DNA of 64,000 bases, taken from positions 97,140 to 161,139 of the forward strand of contig NZVC01000028.1 of NCBI GenBank assembly GCA_002701395.1. The letters run 5' to 3'. The notes beneath the pieces were generated by a model. The model did not search any database, was not told where the DNA came from, and saw only the letters and a list, made by a program, of their open reading frames with translations. Shown in pieces: positions 35,908 to 44,183 of this stretch. The stretch comes from Maritimibacter sp. GTDB taxonomy: Bacteria; Pseudomonadota; Alphaproteobacteria; Rhodobacterales; Rhodobacteraceae. The position numbers were made by a program, and so were the translations under genes. How positions within the stretch are numbered: position 1 is the first letter of the stretch; the number at the start of each line of letters is the position of its first letter.

Positions 35908-36774
35908 CTACTCGATCGACGCGAAATACCGGTCGGGCCGCCACGCCCAGACGGCCGCTGGCCGGCGCGCCCCGCTGGAGAACAGGACGAACCGTGCTTC
36001 GGCCATGATGCGCGCGGTCGGAAGGAAACCGACGCCGCCGTCGTCCGGGTCAAAGCGGCTGTCGCGGGCAGAGTCGCGGTTGTCCCCCATCACGAAGACA
36101 TGCCCTGCCGGGACCGTGTAAAGCGGGGTGTTGTCGCCGGGCGCGTTCTGCACGTCGAGGATGGTATGCCCGGTCTCTTGCGCGAGCTGCTCGACATACA
36201 TCCGCTTGATACAGTCGGTGCCGGGCGGCGGGCCGAAAGCAGCGCACATCGGCCAGATCCGTTTCGGCCCTTGTTCGCGGAAGGCTTCCACGAAGGGTTG
36301 CAGCGCCAGACGTTCGACGGGGGTTCCATTGATGTGCAGCAGGCCGCCGCGCATCTGCACCGTGTCGCCGGGCCGTCCCACCACGCGCGCCGCGCTGTAA
36401 TCGCCATCGGACGGATGTTTGAAGAACACCACGGCGTTGCGGTCCGGCGTGCCGATGACCCGGGTGCCGATCACGTAGTCACCGACAAGGAACGTGGGCT
36501 TCATCGCGGCGTCGGTCACATGGAACGGCTGCCAGACAATGCGCGAGGCCGCGAAGCCGACCACGCAGGTCAGCAGGATCAGGCCCACGACCGGCCATTC
36601 GATCGGGAAAATCTCGACATCGGTGCGGTGATCGGTGGGGGCGGTCAGCAGGTACAGCAGGCAGAACAGCCCGATCACCGGAACGAAGACGAAGAACGCC
36701 AAGATCCCAGACGCGCCCGCGTCGTGATACCTGCGCACGCTGTAGCCCGCCAGCGGGTACAGAAGCAGCGCCAT
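35908..36774 (-). CDS. Catalytically degenerate signal-peptidase-I paralogue with DUF805-like membrane domain
   Basis: 288 residues from the first normal start (ATG 36774). A signal-peptidase-I fold covers about residues 80-285: DAAMKPTFLVGDYVIG, RVVGRPGDTVQ and the conserved box GDNRDSARDSR. Against the active lepB next door the nucleophile Ser of PSGSM is Ala (TDAAM) and the general-base Lys of IKRVIGLPGD is Ala (AARVVGRPGD), so it cannot act by the Ser/Lys mechanism. Ahead of it lie membrane helices with YPLAGYSVRRYHDAGASG, a DUF805-type motif. That domain continues in frame upstream to about 36939 (WLDWDGRTDRTRFRIF) with no ATG, GTG or TTG. The true start is therefore probably non-canonical, CTG at 36939 or 36927. 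It sits immediately after lepB in the operon. Confidence 0.8.
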   Translation of the reverse strand: MALLLYPLAGYSVRRYHDAGASGILAFFVFVPVIGLFCLLYLLTAPTDHRTDVEIFPIEWPVVGLILLTCVVGFAASRIVWQPFHVTDAAMKPTFLVGDYVIGTRVIGTPDRNAVVFFKHPSDGDYSAARVVGRPGDTVQMRGGLLHINGTPVERLALQPFVEAFREQGPKRIWPMCAAFGPPPGTDCIKRMYVEQLAQETGHTILDVQNAPGDNTPLYTVPAGHVFVMGDNRDSARDSRFDPDDGGVGFLPTARIMAEARFVLFSSGARRPAAVWAWRPDRYFASIE

Positions 36775-36944
36775 CAGGATGGTCAGAATAACGGCGGGAA
36801 CCTCGTGCAGGATTCCCGCCAGCAGGATCGCGGTTCCTGTCAGCCAGACCGCCCCGGCAAGGGCAAGGAAGATCCTGAACCGGGTGCGGTCGGTGCGACC
36901 GTCCCAGTCAAGCCAGTCGGTGGCCAGTTCCCTGGCCAGCGATC

Positions 36945-37727
36945 CTATTCGATGGCTTTGAAGAACCTGTCACCCCTCCACGTCCAGAAGAACAGCATCG
37001 ACCGGCCCGCGGACGAGAACATGATCCGGTCGGCACGGCCGATCAGGTTTTCGAAGGGCACAAAGCCGACACCGCCCGCGCCCTGAGCGACGCGGCTGTC
37101 GGTGGAGTTGTCGCGGTTGTCGCCCATGAAGAAGAACTGTCCTTCCGGGACGGTGAAGACCGGCGTGTTGTCCAGACGTGTGTTGGTGATGTTCAGAACC
37201 GAGTGTTCCACACCGTTCGGCAAAGTCTCGATGAACTTTTCCTTGATGCAGTCGGCACCAAGGCCCGGGCTGGGGTTCGCGCACTGCGGCAGGTTGCCGG
37301 CGGGACCCTGCGGTTCGAAGGTCTCGACGAAGACACCGTCATCCGTCTGCGGAACCACTTCACCGTTGATGGACAGCACGCCGTCCTGCACCTGAACCTT
37401 GTCACCCGGCAGGCCGATCACCCGCTTGATGAAGTCCGATCCGGTGGTCGGATGGCGAAACACGACGACATCGCCAAGTTCGGGTTCCTCGCCCATGATG
37501 CGGCCCGAGAACGGGCACATGGCGAACGGGCAGCTGTACTGCGAATATCCGTAAGCCATCTTGTTCACGAACAGGAAGTCCCCGATCAGCAGCGTGTCCT
37601 TCATGGATCCGGACGGTATCCAGAAAGGCTGAAAAAAGAGTGTGCGGAACACGCCCGCGATGAGCAGGGCGTAGACAATTGTCTTGATCGTCTCGATGAT
37701 CCCGCTGCCGATGGAATTGCTGGACAT
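36945..37727 (-). CDS. lepB: Signal peptidase I
   Basis: 260 residues. Membrane-bound protease that removes signal peptides from Sec and Tat exported proteins. One N-terminal membrane helix (about 12-30, IKTIVYALLIAGVFRTLFF) is followed by the nucleophile Ser in IPSGSMKDTLLIGDFLF near 41 and the general-base Lys in FIKRVIGLPGDKV near 100. The box GDNRDNSTDSR is near 205. All elements needed for activity are present. It lies in the acpS-lepB-rnc-era-recO operon, and the paralogue starts around its stop codon. Confidence 0.96.
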   Translation of the reverse strand: MSSNSIGSGIIETIKTIVYALLIAGVFRTLFFQPFWIPSGSMKDTLLIGDFLFVNKMAYGYSQYSCPFAMCPFSGRIMGEEPELGDVVVFRHPTTGSDFIKRVIGLPGDKVQVQDGVLSINGEVVPQTDDGVFVETFEPQGPAGNLPQCANPSPGLGADCIKEKFIETLPNGVEHSVLNITNTRLDNTPVFTVPEGQFFFMGDNRDNSTDSRVAQGAGGVGFVPFENLIGRADRIMFSSAGRSMLFFWTWRGDRFFKAIE

Positions 37728-37784
37728 TCCGGTTCCCCGCTCGCCTCTATTTGTAAGTCGTCATGGGCGCGCGCGCCCCCGGTG

Positions 37785-38186
37785 TCAAGGCAACGGCCTT
37801 GCCTCTATGATAACGAAGGCCTGTGCCCACGGATGGTCGTCCGTCAGGGTCACGTGGACGATGGCCTCGTGCCCGTCGGGCGTCATGTCTTGCAGGCGTT
37901 CCGCCGCCCATCCGGTCAGCGCCATGACGGGCTGGCCGGTGTTCAGGTTCGACACCGCCATGTCCTTCCACGCGATGCCCATCCGCAGCCCGGTGCCCAG
38001 CGCCTTGGAGCAGGCCTCTTTCGCGGCCCACCGCTTGGCATAGGTGCCCGCGGTGTCGCGCCGCCGCTCGGCCTTGGCCTGTTCGACATCGGTGAAGACG
38101 CGGTTGCGAAAGCGGTCGCCGAACCGCTCCAGCGTCCGTTCGATCCGCTCGATGTTGGCAAGGTCGGTGCCGATGCCAAGGATCAT
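37785..38186 (-). CDS. acpS: Holo-[acyl-carrier-protein] synthase
   Basis: 133 residues. It transfers phosphopantetheine from CoA to acyl carrier protein. N-terminal [15 protein letters not shown] carries the metal-binding Asp, and [17 protein letters not shown] the conserved Lys/Glu. The start overlaps the stop of the small secreted-protein gene by four bases. It is upstream of lepB in the same operon. Confidence 0.95.
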   Translation of the reverse strand: MILGIGTDLANIERIERTLERFGDRFRNRVFTDVEQAKAERRRDTAGTYAKRWAAKEACSKALGTGLRMGIAWKDMAVSNLNTGQPVMALTGWAAERLQDMTPDGHEAIVHVTLTDDHPWAQAFVIIEARPLP

Positions 38187-38641
38187 GGGATTTCGAACCT
38201 CGGCGTCAGGTCGCCGGTCGACTGGTTCACGGTCACGGCAAGGATCGCCGGATCGAACCCGCCGGTGGCGGCGGCGAACATCTCGACCCCGACGCGCAGG
38301 GTCAGCCCCGTCGCCGGATCGTAGGCGGCCGACAGCGCGCCGAAATCCATGTTCGCAAAGCCCATCCCCTCGTCCAGCCCGACGATGCCGCAATCGGGCG
38401 TGCCAAGCTCGTCATAGGGGGGATGGATGATCAGCAGATAGAAGGCCCCCGCCGCCGGTTCCACGGTGTCCAGCAAGGCCACCCGGATCGCCCCATTCGC
38501 GAAGGTGGTCGTATTGGTCTCCCACGGTTCGGCGATGTTGCGGGCGCTGCCCTGCCAGCCGTTGCAGTCGATCACCGTCTGCGCCTGCGCCGCGGCGGCG
38601 CACAGACCCAGCGCGGCCCCGATGACCAATGATCTCAACAT
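38183..38641 (-). CDS. Small secreted protein of unknown function
   Basis: 152 residues. The signal peptide ends AQAQ near residue 21. The mature part has two cysteines ([16 protein letters not shown]) that could form a disulfide, and no family I recognise. It is translationally coupled to acpS (ATGA), so it is the first gene I can see in that operon. The longer open frame upstream overlaps the divergent oxidoreductase gene and is not used. Confidence 0.78.
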   Translation of the reverse strand: MLRSLVIGAALGLCAAAAQAQTVIDCNGWQGSARNIAEPWETNTTTFANGAIRVALLDTVEPAAGAFYLLIIHPPYDELGTPDCGIVGLDEGMGFANMDFGALSAAYDPATGLTLRVGVEMFAAATGGFDPAILAVTVNQSTGDLTPRFEIP

Positions 38642-38777
38642 CCCGGATCCTCCCGCAAGGGCGCCCCGATTTCGCGCGGGACATGCAAGCATTTCGCACG
38701 GCAGGGGCGCTTTGGCAAACCCGTGGCATCCCGTCGCAGCGGGTGCTACGACTTCCCGGACAGGGGAGGAGACCTGC

Positions 38778-39806
38778 ATGACACAGCCATTCGGCATCGC
38801 CGTCATCGGCGCTGGCATGGCCGCGACGCCGCACGCCCGCGCGCTGGCCGAGCTTTCACCCGACATCGCGGTGCGCGGGGTCTGGACCCGTGGCGACAGC
38901 GGCGCCGCGATGGCCGCCGAGTACGGCTTTCCGCTTGCCGACAGCCCGGAGGCATTGGCCGCCGATCCGTCGGTCGACGCACTGCTGCTGCTGACCCCGC
39001 CCGATGCGCGGATCGATCCGGTGCGCCTGTTCGCCGGGGCCGGAAAGCATGTGCTGTCGGAAAAACCCATCGGCCGCACGCTGGCCGAGGCGGAAGAGGT
39101 CGCCGCGATCTGCGCCGACGCGGGCGTGCAGCTTGGCGTCGTGTTCCAGCACCGCTATCGCGCCGGGTCGGTCGCGTTGCAACGGATGCTGCGGGACGGC
39201 GAGCTTGGCACGCTTCAGATGGCCCGCGCCGACATTCCGTGGTGGCGCGACCAAGGCTACTACGACGCGCCGGGCCGCGGCACGATGGCGCGTGACGGCG
39301 GCGGGGTCCTGATCAGTCAGGCGATCCACACGCTGGACCTGATGCTGTCGCTGACCGGGCCGGTGCGCACCGTGCAGGGGCTGGCCGCCACCACCGGGCT
39401 GCACGACATGGAATGCGAGGATTTCGCCACCGCCGGGCTGCGGTTCGAGAATGGCGCGGTCGGATCGGTCTTCGCCACGACGGCCGCATGGCCCGGAGGC
39501 GCGGAATCCATTCGATTGGACTGTTCCAAATGCGTCGCAACGCTGCAATCGGGCACGCTTCGGATCGACTGGCGCGACGGGCGCACCGAAACCGTGGGCG
39601 AAGAAGCCGCCACCGGCGGCGGCGCGGATCCGATGGCCTTTCCGCATGACTGGCACCGCGACCTGATCGCGGGCTTCGTCGACGCGGCACGGGCCGGTCG
39701 CGCGCCCGAGCCGTCAGGCCAGGACGCCCTAGCGGCGCAGGGGCTGATCGACGCCATTCTGCGATCCTCGGACACGGGTCGCGCTATTCAATTGGGAGAC
39801 TCCTGA
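38778..39806 (+). CDS. Gfo/Idh/MocA-family oxidoreductase (first of pair)
   Basis: 342 residues. Rossmann start GIAVIGAGMAATPHARALAEL (residues 5-25) and the EKP motif SEKPIGRTLAEAEE near 95, which places the catalytic Lys. The C-terminal alpha/beta domain has HRYRAGSVALQRML and GGGVLISQAIHTLDLM. These enzymes oxidise or reduce sugars, inositols or related compounds with NAD(P). The start has a strong ribosome site (GGAGGAGACC). It joins the next gene without a gap (stop TGA, then ATG). Confidence 0.93.
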   Translation: MTQPFGIAVIGAGMAATPHARALAELSPDIAVRGVWTRGDSGAAMAAEYGFPLADSPEALAADPSVDALLLLTPPDARIDPVRLFAGAGKHVLSEKPIGRTLAEAEEVAAICADAGVQLGVVFQHRYRAGSVALQRMLRDGELGTLQMARADIPWWRDQGYYDAPGRGTMARDGGGVLISQAIHTLDLMLSLTGPVRTVQGLAATTGLHDMECEDFATAGLRFENGAVGSVFATTAAWPGGAESIRLDCSKCVATLQSGTLRIDWRDGRTETVGEEAATGGGADPMAFPHDWHRDLIAGFVDAARAGRAPEPSGQDALAAQGLIDAILRSSDTGRAIQLGDS

Positions 39807-40826
39807 ATGACAGGTCCGGTACTTGGCGTGATCGGCATCGATCATCGCCACATCTACGAAATGCTTGGCATGATGATCGACCACGGCTGCACCGGGCGCG
39901 GCTGGTGGACCGAAGGTCAGCCGGGCACGCAGGACGGGTTCGTGAAACGCTTTCCCGACCTGCCCCGTGTCGACGATCCGGAAACCCTGCTGGCCGATCC
40001 GGATGTCGACATGATCCTGCTGGCGGGCGTCCCGTCCGAACGCGCAGAGTTCGCGATCCGCGCCATGCGCGCGGGCAAGGACGTGATGGTCGACAAACCG
40101 GGCTGCACCACGATGGAGCAGCTGGCCGAGATCCGGAAGGTACAGGCCGAGACCGGGCGGATCTGGTCGGTGAATTACTCGGAGCATTTTCAGGTCGCCA
40201 GCGTGACGAAGGCGGCAGAGCTGATCGCCGCGGGCGCAATCGGTAAGGTGATCCAGACGGCAGGCTTCGGGCCGCACCGGCTGAACCGCCCAACGCGGCC
40301 GGACTGGTTCTTCGACGAGGCCCGCTATGGCGGCATCCTGTGCGACATCGGTTCGCACCAGATCGAGCAGTTCCTGTTCTTCACCGGCAGCGACGACGCC
40401 GAGATCGTGACCTCGACCGTTGCCAACTTTGCCAATCCCGACGATCCGGGGCTGCAGGATTTCGGCGAGATCCTGATCCGGGGCGACGGCGTGCAGGGCT
40501 ACGTGCGGATCGACTGGTACACCCCCGACGCGCTGCCGACATGGGGCGACGGGCGGCTGACGATCCTTGGCACCGAAGGCTATATCGAGCTTCGAAAATA
40601 CGTCGACATCACCGGGCGCGAGGGCAAGGACCACCTGTTCCTGGTGAATGGCGATAGTTACGAACACATCGACGCGTCAGGGGCGGGCCTGCCCTATTTC
40701 GCGGCGCTGATCGCGGACGTGCGCGACCGGACAGAGACGGCGATGCCGCAGGCGCGCTGCTTCAAGGCGATGGAACTGGCGCTTCGGGCGCAGGCGCAGG
40801 CCGCGCGGCTGGGCAATCTGTCCTGA
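39807..40826 (+). CDS. Gfo/Idh/MocA-family oxidoreductase (second of pair)
   Basis: 339 residues. The N-terminus GVIGIDHRHIYEMLGMMID replaces the usual GxGxxG with a less standard loop, but the rest fits: VDKPGCTTMEQLAEI near 95 holds the Lys-Pro, and GGILCDIGSHQIEQFLFF and EILIRGDGVQGYVRIDWY follow. The pair may act in sequence or on the same sugar-like compound. No transporter or regulator is adjacent to suggest which. It starts directly after the stop of the first gene. Confidence 0.92.
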   Translation: MTGPVLGVIGIDHRHIYEMLGMMIDHGCTGRGWWTEGQPGTQDGFVKRFPDLPRVDDPETLLADPDVDMILLAGVPSERAEFAIRAMRAGKDVMVDKPGCTTMEQLAEIRKVQAETGRIWSVNYSEHFQVASVTKAAELIAAGAIGKVIQTAGFGPHRLNRPTRPDWFFDEARYGGILCDIGSHQIEQFLFFTGSDDAEIVTSTVANFANPDDPGLQDFGEILIRGDGVQGYVRIDWYTPDALPTWGDGRLTILGTEGYIELRKYVDITGREGKDHLFLVNGDSYEHIDASGAGLPYFAALIADVRDRTETAMPQARCFKAMELALRAQAQAARLGNLS

Positions 40827-40898
40827 CGGGACGGCGGGCGGGGCGATGCGCGCCAGCGCGAGCGCCGTCGCCGTCCCGCGCCCCGAAACCGCCCCCAC

Positions 40899-40937
40899 AA
40901 AAAGAAATCGGCCGGCGCCCCCGTGCCGACCGATTTC
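40899..40937 (-). terminator. Rho-independent terminator of the Hint-domain gene
   Basis: GAAATCGG-C-CGGC and GCCG-A-CCGATTTC pair (one mismatch) around an eight-base loop. On the minus strand the stem is followed by five T. It lies 22 bases after the Hint-gene stop. Confidence 0.75.
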
Positions 40938-40958
40938 CAAGGCGGTGTCTGGACCGTA

Positions 40959-42200
40959 TCAGGCCGACATCATCGCCTTCGCTTCGAAGTTCTTCAGAAC
41001 CGGGCGGGCCGGTGCGCCGAAGGCATCGACGTTCCCATCCAACTGCGGGAAAATCCGGAACAGTTCGTCCCGCGCCGCCATGTCCAGCGTCGACAGCCCC
41101 AGCTCTCCGGGGTGGAAGCTTTCGGATTCCACGCCGTTCGCATAGACGATCTCGTGCTGCGCGAACATGAAGTGGTAATAGACCACCTCGTCGGCGTCAT
41201 ATTCGACGGTGACGGTGCTGTCGTTGACCAGCGCCTTGGCCGGAACCAGCATTTCGGTTTCACCGAACAGCGCCTCGCAGCGCCAGTCGGACACCAGCAT
41301 GCGGTGCTGCGGCGACACCAGCAGGTCGCGCTCGGGCATGTTCTCTCCCAGCGCGCCGGCGCGGATGCGGATCGGACGCAGGTTGCCGCCGCGCGCCAGT
41401 TCCGACGCGCCGATGCGGCGGTTCGCGATCCATTGCAGCGGCTGGAAACCGCTGTCCTTGGTCAGGACCATGTCGCCCGGCTGCAGATCCTCGACCCGCT
41501 TCACGCCGCCCTTCACCAAGATCTCGGTGCCGCCGGCAAAGCAGATCGGCGCATCCACGAAGTCGATGCCAATGGTGGCCTTGTCACCGTGGTCGATGTG
41601 GGCCTGCAGGTGGATCGTCTTCTCGTCGCCGTTCCGGTCGAGATAGGTGATCTCGTACACGCTGGGCGCGCCGCAGTCGCCGTCGGTTTCCTTCAGCGTA
41701 TAGGTGCCGTCGCCGAAATCGTCGCCGTTCTGGTCGCCGGTCTCGCCGCTGCCATAGACGTTGGACGCGGTATAAACCGGAGAGATCGGGTTCCCGTGGG
41801 CGTCCATCGCGGTGAAGCTGACGACATTCGACATGTACAGCTTGTCGATGGTCTGAAGGCTTTGCACACTCATGCAGAAGTCGCCGACGAAATCGCCCGC
41901 GTTCACCTCGACGATGTCGACGTCGTGGCCGCCGTCGTCATAGCGCAGGGTCAGGCTGTCGCCGTAATCCTTGCCGCTGCCGTCGAGGTACACGTAGGTG
42001 TCCTTGTCGACGTTCTCCTGCATCGTGCGGATCGAGTGGTTGTCGTAGCTGCCACCGGGGTTGTCGATCAGGACCTTGCCGTAATGGTTGATGTCGGCCT
42101 GATAGATGCCGCTGCCTTGATCGACAGGATTGCCGTCCTTGTCGCACCAGCCCTTGGTCAGGCCCTCCCAGAACCAGTTCCCGAAAATCGAATAAGTCAT
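40959..42200 (-). CDS. Hint-domain protein (Hint_2 type)
   Basis: 413 residues. The C-terminal half (about 215-370) is a Hint (hedgehog/intein) domain: PICFAGGTEILVKGGVKRVEDLQPGDMVLT with the nucleophile Cys, and LLVSPQHRMLVSD with the conserved His. The N-terminal half is acidic, Gly/Asp-rich and without a signal peptide, similar to type I-secreted surface proteins of Rhodobacteraceae. No Asn-Cys/Ser splice junction is seen, so true protein splicing is unlikely and self-cleavage is possible. A GTG six codons upstream is an alternative start. Expression seems independent, with its own terminator. Confidence 0.88.
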   Translation of the reverse strand: MTYSIFGNWFWEGLTKGWCDKDGNPVDQGSGIYQADINHYGKVLIDNPGGSYDNHSIRTMQENVDKDTYVYLDGSGKDYGDSLTLRYDDGGHDVDIVEVNAGDFVGDFCMSVQSLQTIDKLYMSNVVSFTAMDAHGNPISPVYTASNVYGSGETGDQNGDDFGDGTYTLKETDGDCGAPSVYEITYLDRNGDEKTIHLQAHIDHGDKATIGIDFVDAPICFAGGTEILVKGGVKRVEDLQPGDMVLTKDSGFQPLQWIANRRIGASELARGGNLRPIRIRAGALGENMPERDLLVSPQHRMLVSDWRCEALFGETEMLVPAKALVNDSTVTVEYDADEVVYYHFMFAQHEIVYANGVESESFHPGELGLSTLDMAARDELFRIFPQLDGNVDAFGAPARPVLKNFEAKAMMSA

Positions 42201-42337
42201 TGGCAGCCCAGCCCCCACGCAGGTTCGTGGGAGAATATATGCCGCAAGGTTATCTAAACAAAGCCTAGATTTTGCCCCAATTGAAAATCGAAAAGGCCCT
42301 TTTTAAAGGAAATCAGACGGTTGTTGCCACAATTTCG

Positions 42338-43102
42338 TCAATAATCAGTTAACTCTGTCAGCACGGCTACCGCGGCAGCCGTGGTCTCAAGATCATCAAT
42401 CCGCCGCACAAGGTCGTATTGTTGCACAACCGTGTCCGCCATCTCTGAAATGGATTCGCCGGTCAGCTTGTGAAGCCCCCGTATCATGCCGATCAGGTCG
42501 AATTCCTTGGCCCTGTAGCCCACTGATTCGAAGTCCAGACCGACTGCTCCGTCCGAGGTGAATTTGAAGTTGTGGGCCGACACGTCGCCCTTGGTCAGAA
42601 CGTACTCGGTCAGCGGCACTTGCGTCAGCAACTCGCGCAGGACGGCGTAGGCCGGGTTGCCCTCCATCTCTTCGTACTGGCCGAAATGATCCCACAGGGT
42701 CTCGTCCCGTTTCTGGGTGCCGACGGCGCTGTGAAAGCCCGCGACCCAGCGCGCCATCATGCCCAGCGCGTCCATCACGCGGCCCTCGTCGATGAAGTGC
42801 TTGAACCCGTGCCCCTTTACCTCGCGCGTGACGATCACCCGTTCGGTGTCGGCGGAATAAACCATGACCGGCATGGCCACGGGCCAGCGTTTCGACAGGA
42901 TCTGCTTCTCGCGGTCGTACCGCAGGTTCGCGTCGCCCGCGCTTGCATCCGCGTCGGTGAAGATCTTGGCGAAGAACGCCTGCCCCTCGCCGCGCAGAAG
43001 CATCGTCATGTTCTTGTCGGACCGGGCCATCGGCTCGACCGACAGTTGGTTGACGCCGGTCGCCCGGGTGATGTCCTGAGCCAGTTCGCGAAGTACCGCC
43101 AT
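42338..43102 (-). CDS. APH-type kinase-fold protein
   Basis: 254 residues. The layout is that of aminoglycoside/choline kinase-like proteins: MTMLLRGEGQAFFAKIF with the ATP lysine near 46, VTREVKGHGFKHFIDEG near the hinge, the catalytic loop LTKGDVSAHNFKF near 172-184, and the metal motif GLDFESVG. The substrate is unknown. The strong ribosome site AGGAGGAG decides the start at 43102. It is separated from the SDR gene by 282 bases, in which I see only a small hairpin (CTCCCC/GGGGAG at 43241-43262). Confidence 0.82.
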   Translation of the reverse strand: MAVLRELAQDITRATGVNQLSVEPMARSDKNMTMLLRGEGQAFFAKIFTDADASAGDANLRYDREKQILSKRWPVAMPVMVYSADTERVIVTREVKGHGFKHFIDEGRVMDALGMMARWVAGFHSAVGTQKRDETLWDHFGQYEEMEGNPAYAVLRELLTQVPLTEYVLTKGDVSAHNFKFTSDGAVGLDFESVGYRAKEFDLIGMIRGLHKLTGESISEMADTVVQQYDLVRRIDDLETTAAAVAVLTELTDY

Positions 43103-43384
43103 CGGACTCCTCCTGCGCTGTGCCCCGTGCCGGATCGGACGGACGCGAGGCGGGTTCTGCGGTTCATGCGCCGCACCACTGGGCCCGACCAAGCCGGCGC
43201 CCGGCGCGGCGGCCAGCGTAACCGACGTTCCAGCATGGGACTCCCCCATGTGTAAAGGGGAGGAGCCGCAACTATGCGTGCAACGGCGGATTTTGCCGGG
43301 TGACGGCTTCGTTTATGGCGCCTGAAACCGCACGGGCCGCCCGGATTGTCCCCGCGCCGCCGACACGCCGTCGCCCCTGCCCGG

Positions 43385-44149
43385 TCAGCCCGCGGTCCAG
43401 CCCCCATCGACCGACAGCGCGGACCCCGTCACCAGCGCCGATGCGTCGGACGCAAGATAGACCGCAGCCCCGGCCACATCGCCAACCTCTCCGGCGCGCC
43501 CCAGCGGAATGTTCTGACCGATCCAGCGCCGGGTTTCCGGTTCATCGAAGAACGGCGCCGTCAGCGGGGTCAGGATGAAGGTCGGGCAAATCGTGTTCAC
43601 GCGGATTCCCATCGGGCCAAGGTCGATCGCCATCGCCTTGGTAAAGCCCTCGACCGCGTGTTTGCTGGCGCAATAGACCGACCGTTTCGGCCCGCCGACC
43701 TGCCCCATCTGGCTGGAAATGGTGATCAGCGAGCCCGGACGCCGCGCCGCGACAAGGCCCTTTGCCACGGCCTGCGCCAGAAAATAGGCGGCGCGCAGGT
43801 TCACGGACATGACCGCGTCGAAGTCCTGCGCCTGCGTTTCCGTGGCGAAGCTGTGCCGCGCCGTACCCGCCGCGTTGACCAGCACGTCGAACGGCCCAGC
43901 CTCGGCCACGGCGGCGGCGGCCGCCTCTAGATCGGTGATGTCCAGCGGCAAAGCCTGCGCCGCGTGCCCTTCGGCCTGCAGCGCGTCGCGCGCCTCGTGC
44001 ACCAGCGCATCGCGCCGGCCGGCCACCGTCACCTCGGCCCCCGCCCGCGCCAGCGCGGCGGCGCAGGCCAGCCCGATGCCGGAAGAGCCACCCGCGACCA
44101 GCGCGCGGCGGCCATCCAGCCGCATGTCGGGCGTTCGAGGCAGTTTCAT
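43385..44149 (-). CDS. SDR-family oxidoreductase of the sulfatase/TRAP cluster
   Basis: 254 residues. The Rossmann motif VAGGSSGIGLACA is near residue 19 (TGxxxGxG with Ala for Thr), VNAAG near 91, catalytic Tyr and Lys in SVYCASKHAVEGF near 158-162, and C-terminal VTGSALSVDGGW. It is a glucose/ribitol-type dehydrogenase. It lies 34 bases after the TRAP permease stop, on the same strand, so it probably oxidises the transported or released alcohol. Confidence 0.92.
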   Translation of the reverse strand: MKLPRTPDMRLDGRRALVAGGSSGIGLACAAALARAGAEVTVAGRRDALVHEARDALQAEGHAAQALPLDITDLEAAAAAVAEAGPFDVLVNAAGTARHSFATETQAQDFDAVMSVNLRAAYFLAQAVAKGLVAARRPGSLITISSQMGQVGGPKRSVYCASKHAVEGFTKAMAIDLGPMGIRVNTICPTFILTPLTAPFFDEPETRRWIGQNIPLGRAGEVGDVAGAAVYLASDASALVTGSALSVDGGWTAG

Positions 44150-44183
44150 GTCGGTCACTCCGTCATGCGCCGGTCCGCCGCCC

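Noticed and set aside
35908-36774. The second signal peptidase as an active enzyme
   Set aside because: Both catalytic positions are Ala while the neighbouring lepB keeps Ser and Lys.
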